Of a stretch of 64,000 nucleotides of DNA, positions 8,918 to 16,242 are shown piece after piece. Numbering within the stretch: position 1 is the stretch's first letter; each line of letters opens with the position of its first letter. This DNA is from an uncultured Gammaproteobacteria bacterium (GTDB taxonomy: Bacteria; Pseudomonadota; Gammaproteobacteria; Steroidobacterales; GCA-2729495). The notes below the pieces were generated by a model, which saw only the letters and a program-made list of their open reading frames with translations, ran no database searches and was not told where the DNA came from. The stretch spans positions 35,532 through 99,531 of the forward strand of contig CAKZWQ010000025.1 in the NCBI GenBank assembly GCA_937921935.1, read 5' to 3'. Made by a program: the position numbers and the translations under genes.

Positions 8918-8964
8918 AAAAAGGGTCGAACCGATTAATCCAATTAATCGGTTCGACCCTTTTT
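8918..8964. repeat. Perfect palindrome, 22-bp arms with 3-base loop (REP-like; possible bidirectional terminator)
   Basis: The left arm 8918-8939 begins AAAAAGGGTCGAACCG. The right arm 8943-8964 is its exact reverse complement, and CCA forms the loop. A-tract on one side and T-tract on the other make it usable as a terminator in either direction. Its form (GGGTC near each tip, AT-rich centre) recalls REP elements mobilised by RAYT transposases in gammaproteobacteria. Only one copy is seen in this window. Confidence 0.8.
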
Positions 8965-8983
8965 AATTTGCTATGTTTTCATC

Positions 8984-10945
8984 ATGATCAAAGGCTATCG
9001 AGAACTCGGCCTGGCGCTGCTCCTGGCCGCCTGCACAGCCGGTGCTTCCGACTGGCAGCACTATGGGGGTGATGCCGGGGGCTCCCACTATTCTTCACTG
9101 ACACAGATCAATCGAGACAATGTCGGCGAGCTGCAGTCCGCCTGGACCTATCGCACCGGCGATATCGAGCGGCACCCCGAGCGTCGCGCCATGTCGGCTC
9201 TGAATGTCACGCCTATTCTGCTACCGGAAAGCGCCGGACATTCACTGGTTCTGTGCTCGGCGATGAACCGGGTTATTGCCCTGGACCCGACGACGGGTGA
9301 GGAGCGCTGGGTCTTTGATCCGGAGATACCGCTGGGCCCACTCGACAGCAAGTTTCTCTGCCGGGGTGTGGCCTACTGGGAAGATACTGCGGCTGACAAC
9401 GCAGGCTGTGCGCATCGCGTCTTCACCGCGACCAAAGACATGCGCCTGATGGCACTAGATGCGCTGACCGGGAAACCGTGTACCGGGTTCGGAACAGGCG
9501 GAACCGTGAATGTTCGCCCGGATATTTTCGATGACGTACCGAACATGGAGGAGAACGACGTGCAGTTCTCCGCGCCACCCACGGTCATCGACGATCTGGT
9601 CATCATCGGTTCAGCCGACAACACCAAGTTCTGGCGGGCCGATAACCCCAGCGGTGCTGTGCGGGCTTTCGATGCAAGGACCGGCGCGGAACGCTGGCGC
9701 TTCGACCCCATTCCCCGCAATGCAGATGACCCGGCCGCCCGAGACTGGACACCGGAGGCCATGCAGAAGACCGGGGGGGCGAACGTCTGGTCATTGATGT
9801 CGGCTGATCCGGCACGCGGGTTGGTGTTCCTGCCTACCGCCACCGCCGGGCCAAACAATTTCGGCGGCTACCGACCCGGTGATAACCGCTACGCCAACTC
9901 GGTGGTTGCGCTGAATGCCGCCGACGGCAGTGTCGCCTGGCACTTCCAGGTTGTGCATCACGATGTCTGGGATCTGGATCTGCCGTCCCAACCGATCCTC
10001 GTGGATCTGAAACGCGACGGCGAAAGCATTCCTGTGGTCATCCAGCTCACCAAGCAGGGCCTGATTTTTGTGTTGCATCGGGAGACGGGCGAGCCGGTAT
10101 TCCCGGTGGAAGAGCGGGCGGTGCCGACAGATGGTGTCCCCGGTGAAGTGCTGTCTGCGACCCAGCCCTTCCCGGTAAAGCCTGCCCCATTGGGCCGGGT
10201 GGGCCTGACACCCGAGGATGCCTGGGGCTTTACTGCCTTTGACCGGAATGCCTGCCGCCGCAAGATTGCCGGCTTTCGCCACGGCGGCTTGTATGAACCA
10301 CCCAGCTTCCAGGGGACGGCTTACCTGCCGGGTGCATCCATCTTCAACTGGGGCGGCGCTGCTTTCGATCCACAAAGTTCACGCCTGATCGTACCGATCT
10401 CCCAGACGCCCATGCTGCTGCGGCTAACCCGCACGGATGAGATCCCGGATGAGGTGCGCAACCAGCCGCGCATGGGCCCCATCGGACCGCCCATGGACAT
10501 GGCCGGCACGCCGTATTCCTTTGAATTCCAGCCCATCATGTCGCCGTCTTTCGCTCCGTGCGTCGCACCGCCCTGGGGAGAACTGGCCGCCATTGACCTG
10601 GGCGGCGAAGCAGACACGAAATGGCGCTTTCCCCTCGGTACGCTGGAGGGCTTGATGCCTGTGCCAATTCCCCTGCCATTCGGCACACCCCTGGCGGGTG
10701 GCCCAACGGCCACGGCCGGCGGCATTGTTTTCATCGGCGCAAGCTCGGACCAGAAATTCCGGGCCTTCGACATCGAGTCGGGCGCGAAGCTGTGGGAAGC
10801 CGATACGCCGGCACCCGCTCAGGCAACACCGATGACCTATGCCATCAATGGCCGGCAGTTTGTTGTGGTCGCCGCCGGTGGCCACATCTTCAAGGGCTTT
10901 AACAACGTGAACGACTACGTGGTGGCATTCGCACTGCCGGAATAG
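8984..10945 (+). CDS. PQQ-dependent dehydrogenase-like quinoprotein, predicted lipoprotein
   Basis: A 653-residue eight-bladed PQQ beta-propeller protein related to membrane-type glucose/quinate dehydrogenases, but without their N-terminal membrane helices. Instead it has a short signal peptide with lipobox LLAAC (cysteine near residue 17), so it is probably a periplasm-facing lipoprotein. The mature start DWQHYGGDAGGSHYSSLTQI, the repeats VIALDPTTGEERW and VALNAADGSVAWHFQ, and the C-terminal GGPTATAGGIVFIGA match the family. It would oxidise a sugar or alcohol and pass electrons to quinone or cytochrome. No PQQ biosynthesis gene or cytochrome partner lies in the window. Confidence 0.87.
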   Translation: MIKGYRELGLALLLAACTAGASDWQHYGGDAGGSHYSSLTQINRDNVGELQSAWTYRTGDIERHPERRAMSALNVTPILLPESAGHSLVLCSAMNRVIALDPTTGEERWVFDPEIPLGPLDSKFLCRGVAYWEDTAADNAGCAHRVFTATKDMRLMALDALTGKPCTGFGTGGTVNVRPDIFDDVPNMEENDVQFSAPPTVIDDLVIIGSADNTKFWRADNPSGAVRAFDARTGAERWRFDPIPRNADDPAARDWTPEAMQKTGGANVWSLMSADPARGLVFLPTATAGPNNFGGYRPGDNRYANSVVALNAADGSVAWHFQVVHHDVWDLDLPSQPILVDLKRDGESIPVVIQLTKQGLIFVLHRETGEPVFPVEERAVPTDGVPGEVLSATQPFPVKPAPLGRVGLTPEDAWGFTAFDRNACRRKIAGFRHGGLYEPPSFQGTAYLPGASIFNWGGAAFDPQSSRLIVPISQTPMLLRLTRTDEIPDEVRNQPRMGPIGPPMDMAGTPYSFEFQPIMSPSFAPCVAPPWGELAAIDLGGEADTKWRFPLGTLEGLMPVPIPLPFGTPLAGGPTATAGGIVFIGASSDQKFRAFDIESGAKLWEADTPAPAQATPMTYAINGRQFVVVAAGGHIFKGFNNVNDYVVAFALPE

Positions 10946-10962
10946 CCGTCAGCCAGGCATCA

Positions 10963-11370
10963 CTAAGGCTGGGAATCAGGGCCAGCTTCAAACTGAGGTG
11001 CATCACCGCCAATATGATCCCACGGAGCGCGCGAGCCAACGAAAATGTGCATCGCAATCTCAACACCCGGATCGTCGTCCAGGCAGCCAAGGGTGACGCC
11101 GTGGATGTCACCGTCATGGGTCCCACAAAGCGTAGAACCGCAGGTTCCGCAAAACTGGAGCCCGAATCGCGGGGTGGCCTTATAGCTGACTAACTCTGCT
11201 TCACCCGCCGTCCATCTCAGTGTCCCGGGCTCTATCTCGGCGTAGGCGGAGCCGGCCCCACTAAAGGCTTTACGGCAGCGCGAACAGTGACAGCTCCGGG
11301 CTCGTTGAAGCGGCTGCGACACTTTGTATCGGATGCGGCCACAGAAACATCTACCCGTGATACTCATCAT
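10963..11370 (-). CDS. GFA family protein (glutathione-dependent formaldehyde-activating-like / CENP-V fold)
   Basis: A 135-residue zinc protein of the GFA family. Cysteines are at C8 and C10 (CFC), C27, C29 and C32 (CHCSRC) and C74 and C77 (CGTC), the usual ligands of the two zinc sites. Family members were named after an enzyme proposed to speed S-hydroxymethylglutathione formation, but most have no proven activity. ATG at 11367 is an equally possible start. It converges on the PQQ gene with a 17-base gap. Confidence 0.85.
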   Translation of the reverse strand: MMSITGRCFCGRIRYKVSQPLQRARSCHCSRCRKAFSGAGSAYAEIEPGTLRWTAGEAELVSYKATPRFGLQFCGTCGSTLCGTHDGDIHGVTLGCLDDDPGVEIAMHIFVGSRAPWDHIGGDAPQFEAGPDSQP

Positions 11371-11494
11371 GACTCCATTGAATGCCGCCTAATGTGTCAA
11401 TAGCAGGGTCGGCATCTCTGCGGCCGGCACCGGAAGGCGGGTAGTTGACGAATTCTTATATCAAGCGATCCCCATCGGATTCTACTCGTGTCGA

Positions 11495-12172
11495 CTAGCT
11501 AATCGCTTTTAGCAAAACGTCGGCAACAGCTTCAGACGAACCGGGATTTTGTCCCGTGATAACCAGGCCATCGACAACGGCCAGTGGGCTCCAGTCGTCC
11601 ACTTTCTGATAGACACCGCCCAGTGCCACAAGCTGGTCTTGGAGCAGATAGGGCACGACATCAGTCAAATCAACCGCCGACTCTTCGGAATTGCTAAAAC
11701 CAGTGACCTGTTTGCCTTTGACCAACGGCTCACCATTCTTATCCCTGGCCTTCAGCAGGACCGCGGGTGCATGACATACCGCCGCCACGGGTTTCCCTGC
11801 AGCAATCATCGCCTCAATCAGCGCAATTGAATCAGCGTCACTATGCAAGTCCCACAAGGGACCATGGCCGCCCGGGTAGAACACAGCATCAAAATCTTCT
11901 GCGCTGACGGCTGACAACCTGGCGGTATTCGCCAGTTCTTTCTGAGCTGCCGGGTCCGCGTCAAATCTTCGTGTGGCGTCAGTTTGGGCATCAGGCTCGT
12001 GACTTTTCGGATCAAGGGGCGGTTGGCCGCCATTCGGCGAAGCCAGGGTAACGTGGGCGCCGGCATCCTTTAAGCGGTAATAAGGGCTGGCAAATTCCTC
12101 CAGCCAAAAGCCGGTTTTCTCGCCGGTATTACCCAGTTCATCATGTGAAGTTAAGACGATGAGTACTTTCAT
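11495..12172 (-). CDS. DJ-1/PfpI family class I glutamine amidotransferase-like protein (Hsp31-like)
   Basis: A 225-residue DJ-1/PfpI superfamily protein of the Hsp31/glyoxalase III type. The nucleophile elbow AVCHAPAVL puts the cysteine at 133 followed by H134, and E25 in WLEEFASPY supplies the third conserved residue. Family members act as glutathione-independent glyoxalases, deglycases or chaperones in carbonyl stress. The neighbouring VOC and GFA genes fit a small-electrophile detoxification theme, which is inference. It lies 34 bases downstream of the VOC gene on the same strand and may share its transcript. Confidence 0.87.
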   Translation of the reverse strand: MKVLIVLTSHDELGNTGEKTGFWLEEFASPYYRLKDAGAHVTLASPNGGQPPLDPKSHEPDAQTDATRRFDADPAAQKELANTARLSAVSAEDFDAVFYPGGHGPLWDLHSDADSIALIEAMIAAGKPVAAVCHAPAVLLKARDKNGEPLVKGKQVTGFSNSEESAVDLTDVVPYLLQDQLVALGGVYQKVDDWSPLAVVDGLVITGQNPGSSEAVADVLLKAIS

Positions 12173-12206
12173 TAGTGGATCCAGTGGGGTTTGTCTTACT
12201 AGATTT

Positions 12207-12701
12207 CTAGTAAGCGCCTTGTGAGTAGGTTAGCTCATAGCTATGCGAGTAGACCTCGAATATCAGGCCAAAAGGATCCTCGACATAGCACATCCGGTAG
12301 GGCTTTTCCCCCGGATAGTATTCGCGGATAGGCATTCTCTGTTTGCCGCCGTGCGCGACGATTTTCTCGACCAGGCCCTCCACATCAGGATCCTGGACAC
12401 AGAAATGAAAGGTGCTGGTTTTCCAGTACTCAAAGTCTTTCGGCTTTTCGTTGTTTTTGAACTCGAACATCTCAACCCCGATTTTGTCGCCAGTCGACAT
12501 ATGCGCGATCTTGAAAGAGCCCCAGCCGGTCCCGAAAACATCAATACACATCTGGCCGATGGGCGTGTCTGCTTCTTCGGCAATGACGGTAGGCTCCATG
12601 ATGTGATACCAGCCCATGACCTGGCTGTAAAACTCCACGGCTTTCTCGACGTCAGGGACGGATATGCCGATATGGGAGAAGGTTCTCGGGTAGGTGCTCA
12701 T
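12207..12701 (-). CDS. VOC family (glyoxalase/bleomycin resistance/dioxygenase fold) protein
   Basis: A 164-residue two-module vicinal-oxygen-chelate protein. FSHIGISVPDVEKAVEFYSQVMGW is the characteristic first beta-alpha-beta unit with a metal-ligand histidine, and CYVEDPFGLIFEVYSHS supplies the terminal ligand. The protein could be a lyase, dioxygenase or binding protein; the substrate cannot be read from sequence. It starts at ATG 12701, upstream of the DJ-1-like gene on the same strand. Confidence 0.85.
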   Translation of the reverse strand: MSTYPRTFSHIGISVPDVEKAVEFYSQVMGWYHIMEPTVIAEEADTPIGQMCIDVFGTGWGSFKIAHMSTGDKIGVEMFEFKNNEKPKDFEYWKTSTFHFCVQDPDVEGLVEKIVAHGGKQRMPIREYYPGEKPYRMCYVEDPFGLIFEVYSHSYELTYSQGAY

Positions 12702-12968
12702 AAGTTGTTCCTTCTTTTGGAAATTAATACTGACTGAAGCGGAAGTTTCGTCGGACTCGCGGTAGCCTCGGCCAAGGCCCTGAAGAACCCATTCGGCACT
12801 GCGTGCTCTGATTAGGTAGTTCGGCTCAGAGTGTAGCTTAGACGAGGAATGCCCTCAGGCAAATACGAGGATCGCCTCGGGACCGCTCATCATGGTCAAA
12901 GAGATAGTCAATTCCCTCACGCCTTTTTGACGAACTCTGAGTGGAATCGTGCGAGTAAAAATTTATGG

Positions 12969-13187
12969 CTATTGCAAGCCAAGCACCATTCTGTATTTCT
13001 CGTTCATGAACTCAATAATGTCACCTGACACTATTTTCTTTCGCTTACGCGTTTCTACCTCGCCATTAACCAGAACCTGGCCATTGTTGACTGCAGCCTT
13101 GGCTTCACCGCCACTAGAGACGATGCCCTCAAACTTCAATATCTTGTAAAGCTCAACCGGTTCTTTTGTGATTTTGACTTCTCTCAT
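12969..13187 (-). CDS. Small S4-domain RNA-binding protein (YbcJ-like)
   Basis: A 72-residue protein that is almost entirely one S4 RNA-binding domain: ELYKILKFEGIVSSGGEAKAAVNNGQVLVNGEVETRKRKKI shows the alpha-L-alpha-beta core. Proteins of this size (YbcJ/YaaA-like) bind structured RNA, possibly rRNA; the function is not defined. ATG 13187 is preferred to an in-frame start 29 codons earlier because the extension is not S4-like and the family is about 70 residues long. The 267 bases between its stop and the VOC start hold nothing I recognise. Confidence 0.82.
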   Translation of the reverse strand: MREVKITKEPVELYKILKFEGIVSSGGEAKAAVNNGQVLVNGEVETRKRKKIVSGDIIEFMNEKYRMVLGLQ

Positions 13188-13197
13188 TGGGCCTGAC

Positions 13198-13545
13198 TCA
13201 ATTTTGGATTGCCCCAGTAAGGACGAGTAACGTCGTTGATACTGCCACCAGGGACTTGCCTTCGGCGCGGTCAAAAGCGAGTGCGGTAGCTGCCGAATAG
13301 ATTGGCCACATCATGCCACCGGCCCAAAAAAAGCAACAGCGATGCTGTTGCCTGCAACAAAAAGCCTTCGTCACCGCCAAGCACACGCGCCTCAACCTGG
13401 GCAATTAGGAGCCAGACGATACATACGGCGACGCCACCTAAAGGCAGTCCAATCAATACTTTAGGATGGCCGAGTCAATCGGATATGAGCCAGGCCCTGA
13501 AACCAACTCGTTAGAAAAACCACTCTTGGCCGGGGCATCAAACGC
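13198..13545 (-). pseudogene. Decayed polytopic membrane-protein gene (at least two frameshifts)
   Basis: Three consecutive reverse-strand frames read like parts of one membrane protein. They are a segment ending GPGSYPIDSAILKY (stop at 13453-13455), then LIGLPLGGVAVCIVWLLIA and FLLQATASLLLFLG in a second frame, then GGMMWPIYSAATALAF and SLVAVSTTLLVLTGA in a third, ending at 13198. The hydrophobic spacing suggests four membrane helices. No single frame spans them and no good start codon is present, so the gene looks dead. I cannot name the family. Joining the frames is inference and the whole could be chance hydrophobicity. Confidence 0.35.
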
Positions 13546-13864
13546 CGTCGGTCATAGATATCAGGCCTGTAAGCAAATGGAACATCCGCAGTGGCCATGG
13601 CTTGCTACCCATAAGGCGGTAGAAGTCAGGCGCCCGCCCAAGGGAGCGACTTGATTGCCTGGATTATGGGGCATGAAAGCAGCAAGGATAGGCCGTTGGC
13701 GAGGAATGCGGCGGAGGCCGCGGCCGCCCAGCAGTCTCACAGGCACATAACTTTGCAGCTTGAAGAAAAACAAAAGATCGTATGCGGCACTTATCACACT
13801 AAAGACAATTTCATGATGCTTCCGGCCTCCTTTCCACAGGCCGGAACGGCAACGGAGAAGCCCA
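13546..13864. other. Intergenic stretch, no supported gene
   Basis: About 320 bases before the orphan secreted-protein gene. Open frames on both strands lack recognisable protein character. A good ribosome-binding site (CGGAGAAGCCCA, 13853-13864) at its right end serves the next gene. Nothing else is identifiable. Confidence 0.4.
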
Positions 13865-14617
13865 GTGAACAAGCTAATTTTTGTCTCAACAGTAGCGTCA
13901 GTACTTTTCGTACTCGCAAGTTCGGCCGCATTGGCCGGCAGTCACAATGCTGCGATCAGAGAGGCCATGAAAGACCCAAAGAAGATGGAAGCTTTCATGG
14001 CAGACCGCCTGGACCATAAGACAGGTCTTGAGGGAAAAGAGGCAGAGCTGGGCCAGGGCATTGTTGCCCTGGTTCAGGAATTGGATGGCAAGCTTGATCT
14101 GTCCAAGTCGAGTGACGAAGCACTGGGCCACTATATTCTGATGGCGGTCAAAACAATGAATCACAACTCGTCATACCAACATGAATTTAACGACGCGCTG
14201 GTGAAACTTCATCTGACAGCCGTATCCTTTGCAAAAGAGACTGATATGTATGACCAGTTGGTCGAGAATGATGTCAAGACCACGGAATACATGATGAAAC
14301 GAATTGGCAATGCGATAAAAATGACGGGTCGTGAAGATTTCGCACTTATGGCGATCTTCGAGCAAACGACTTGTTTCTTTCAGCTGGTCGACGACCTGCA
14401 ATGGAACAGCCCAACCAGCATCACCTACACAACTCCATTTAGTCGAGTGATGGAGGCCAGTCAGAAGGTTGGCATCTTTGAAAACCTGACGGAAGAAGAG
14501 GTGCACAACAATTACACGATCCCACGCTACATGGCCTACGCCGAAATCATGGGCGTAAATCTGGATGTGTCGCCTCTGGGCGCCAAGGGTGAGATTACGG
14601 TCAGTCTCATAGATTAA
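13865..14617 (+). CDS. Secreted protein of unknown function, 250 residues
   Basis: The protein has a clear Sec signal peptide (MNKLIFVSTVASVLFVLASSAALAG, cut after about residue 25) and a helical mature region with no motif I recognise. Two neighbouring cysteine-free helical stretches contain VAL, KTMNHNS and MAIFEQTT segments; the only obvious cysteine is in TTCFFQL. GGAGAAGCCCAGTG places a good ribosome-binding site before GTG 13865. Base composition is visibly more AT-rich than in the housekeeping genes, and flanking DNA contains decayed genes, so acquisition by transfer is plausible. No operon partner is present. Confidence 0.7.
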   Translation: MNKLIFVSTVASVLFVLASSAALAGSHNAAIREAMKDPKKMEAFMADRLDHKTGLEGKEAELGQGIVALVQELDGKLDLSKSSDEALGHYILMAVKTMNHNSSYQHEFNDALVKLHLTAVSFAKETDMYDQLVENDVKTTEYMMKRIGNAIKMTGREDFALMAIFEQTTCFFQLVDDLQWNSPTSITYTTPFSRVMEASQKVGIFENLTEEEVHNNYTIPRYMAYAEIMGVNLDVSPLGAKGEITVSLID

Positions 14618-14753
14618 GTGTCGCCAGGCTGTGGCTGATTACCAATGTATACCAGTGAAACGACAACACCTCGCATCAGCGGCACTTCTCTGCAGCGTCC
14701 GGCTGAATGCGTTTATTAGCTGGCATTGGTAACGCAAGTTTACCCACTAATCC

Positions 14754-14969
14754 TTAATCATTGATCGTCACGATCACCGTCGTGACATGGTGCCTTAGCT
14801 CGTAGCCTTTAGTTCGGGTGCAATCTCTCGAGACCGGTGTTCCCATATCGACGCCGGCGTCGAAGGTTTCTGACACGGAAGACCGGCCGGGCTCGGTCCG
14901 ATCAACCTTGCCTTCGCCAACCTTTTCCCCATTGATAAGGTGTCGTGAGCCCCATAGATAATTAGCGGG
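14754..14969 (-). pseudogene. C-terminal remnant of an arylsulfatase
   Basis: Reading the reverse strand from 14969 to the TAA at 14754-14756 gives 71 codons without a start. The stretch LINGEKVGEGKVDRTEP, then SETFDAGVDMGTPVSRD, then VTTVIVTIND is the conserved C-terminal domain of type I arylsulfatases (compare the common pattern NGkkVgeGrVerT...DvGvDtGTPV...). An in-frame TAA at 14970-14972 cuts it off upstream, and the catalytic N-terminal domain with the formylglycine site is absent. It is therefore a fossil of a lost sulfatase gene. The remaining bases from 14618 to 14753 and 14973 to 15024 hold nothing recognisable. Confidence 0.7.
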
Positions 14970-15024
14970 TTAAGCGGCAGTTGCCTGCTTAGGCTGGCAG
15001 TAGAAATCCCGTATCAGACCCTGC

Positions 15025-15657
15025 CTAGTTGCCCTGACGCCGCTGCCCGCCATCACCACCCCCGCCGTTCGGCCGCCGCTGCTGCCTTTGCTTCTGCATC
15101 TGCTGTCGTTGTTCAGGCGTTGAATTCCTCAGTCGCTCGCGTTGCTCGGGCGTCATATTGCGCAAGCGTTCGCGTTGCTGGGGCGTCATGTTTCTCAGTC
15201 GCTCGCGCTGCTGGGGCGTGGCGTTGCGCAGGCGTTCGCGCTGTTCCGGTTCGAGGTTCTGCCAGCGTCGGCGCAGTTGCTGACGCTGTTCCAGCGGGAG
15301 GTCACGGAACTGTTTGAAGTTGCGCCGCACGCGTTCCTGCTGCTCCGGGGGCAGGCTTTTGTATTGCTGAAATCGTTGCCGCAACTGCTGACGCTGACCG
15401 GTATCCAGATCCTGCCAACGCTGGAAACGTCCCCGCGCCTGGTTCCGCTGCACATCGTCCATGTCGAGCCAGCGCTGGGCCCCGTCAGCCAGCCGCTGTT
15501 GCTGCTGCGGTTCCAGCGTTGACCAGCGGTCACGCGCGCCGGACAGCGCCTGCTGCTGCTGCGAACTCAACGAGTCCCAGTCGACCGCAGCCTGTGCCCA
15601 GGCCTGGCTGAGCAGCAAGCTCAACACGCCGGTGATTAGCAGCCTATTCCAGTTCAT
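15025..15657 (-). CDS. DUF3106-type secreted Arg/Gln-rich repeat protein
   Basis: A 210-residue exported protein: signal peptide (about 1-23, ending AWAQA), then a strongly basic, coiled, Arg/Gln/Leu-rich body built of short helical repeats. At residues about 140-185 these become near-identical 11-mers (TPQQRERLRNM). The C-terminus is NGGGGDGGQRRQGN. DUF3106 proteins are widespread in beta- and gammaproteobacteria with no known function. ATG 15657 gives the signal peptide directly and overlaps the end of the preceding acidic-protein gene by 14 bases, so the two are translationally coupled. It is the last gene of the sigma factor operon. Confidence 0.82.
   Translation of the reverse strand: MNWNRLLITGVLSLLLSQAWAQAAVDWDSLSSQQQQALSGARDRWSTLEPQQQQRLADGAQRWLDMDDVQRNQARGRFQRWQDLDTGQRQQLRQRFQQYKSLPPEQQERVRRNFKQFRDLPLEQRQQLRRRWQNLEPEQRERLRNATPQQRERLRNMTPQQRERLRNMTPEQRERLRNSTPEQRQQMQKQRQQRRPNGGGGDGGQRRQGN
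15105..15236. repeat. Tandem 33-bp repeat, four units, inside the DUF3106 gene
   Basis: Units lie at 15105-15137, 15138-15170, 15171-15203 and 15204-15236, each encoding an 11-residue TP(E/Q)QRERLRN(x) repeat. Units 1 and 3 share one set of synonymous codons (ending CTCAGTCGCT) and units 2 and 4 another (ending GCGCAAGCGTT or GCGCAGGCGTT). This points to a 66-bp duplication of an older 33-bp pair. Confidence 0.85.
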
Positions 15658-15850
15658 CGTCTTTGCTCTCGGTACTGGCCTGCGGCTCGATCGCTTCGTC
15701 GGGCATGTTCTCGAAAAAGGGCTCCCAATCGTCATCAGCTTCCAGCCCGCCGAGGAACTCCAGAAACTCCATGTCGGGTGCCAGTTCCTCGGCAGCGGCC
15801 GTGCCCAGGCCGACGACGAGCAGCAGCCAGAGCAGGCGATGCGCTTTCAT
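15644..15850 (-). CDS. Small acidic secreted protein (68 residues)
   Basis: A signal peptide (MKAHRLLWLLLVVGLGTAAA) is followed by a 48-residue mature chain that is very rich in Asp and Glu and has almost no Lys or Arg. I do not recognise a family. It sits between the DUF3619 gene, whose stop shares bases with its start at 15850, and the basic DUF3106 gene, which it overlaps by 14 bases. The opposite charges and coupled translation suggest that the two exported products may bind each other; that is inference. Confidence 0.72.
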   Translation of the reverse strand: MKAHRLLWLLLVVGLGTAAAEELAPDMEFLEFLGGLEADDDWEPFFENMPDEAIEPQASTESKDDELE

Positions 15851-16242
15851 CAGCCGGCACTGCCGCCGTCCAGTTCTGCCGTGGCCAGCCAGGTGTAGAA
15901 CTCAAGATCCTCCAGCATGTCCAGGCTTTCCTCAGCCATGAGTAATTCCAGGTCGGCGCTCTCAATACCTGCCGGCACCAGCGGTTGCGGCGCCTGGCTT
16001 GCCGGTTGCCAAAGGGACACGGCAATGATCGCAACGGCAGCTGTAGCCAGACCGGCCAGGGCCGGCGCACCCAGCCACGCTCGGCGGGGCCGGATTTCCT
16101 GCAGGGCTGCCTGGCGCGCCTGGTTCAGGCGCGAGCGTGTGTGCCCGTCCAGCTGGTCGGCACTGTCACGCAAGCGCTGGCCCAGGCGCGCCGCGAAGGC
16201 TTCCTGTGCGGGCGTTGTCGTCTTGCCGTCGGGCTCGTTCAT
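15850..16242 (-). CDS. DUF3619-like single-pass membrane protein, putative anti-sigma factor
   Basis: A 130-residue protein: a charged cytoplasmic N-terminus with AAFAARLGQRLRDSADQLDGHTRSRLNQARQAAL, one membrane helix (about 59-78, GAPALAGLATAAVAIIAVSLW), and an acidic C-terminal tail outside. It resembles the DUF3619 family. Its ATG at 16242 overlaps the stop of the ECF sigma factor gene (ATGA). Together with the topology, this makes a membrane anti-sigma role likely, though there is no zinc-type HxxxCxxC motif. The function is inferred from context. Confidence 0.75.
   Translation of the reverse strand: MNEPDGKTTTPAQEAFAARLGQRLRDSADQLDGHTRSRLNQARQAALQEIRPRRAWLGAPALAGLATAAVAIIAVSLWQPASQAPQPLVPAGIESADLELLMAEESLDMLEDLEFYTWLATAELDGGSAG

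Noticed and set aside
8951..8960. tRNA T-arm (GGTTCGACCC)
   Set aside because: The match is part of a perfect palindrome and no cloverleaf can be drawn around it.
13561..13872. A 103-codon reverse-strand frame upstream of the orphan secreted protein
   Set aside because: No family character, no ribosome-binding site and composition of random sequence; it overlaps the decayed membrane gene region.
15105..15236. CRISPR array
   Set aside because: The repeats are contiguous 33-bp coding units without spacers, inside a protein gene, and no cas genes are nearby.
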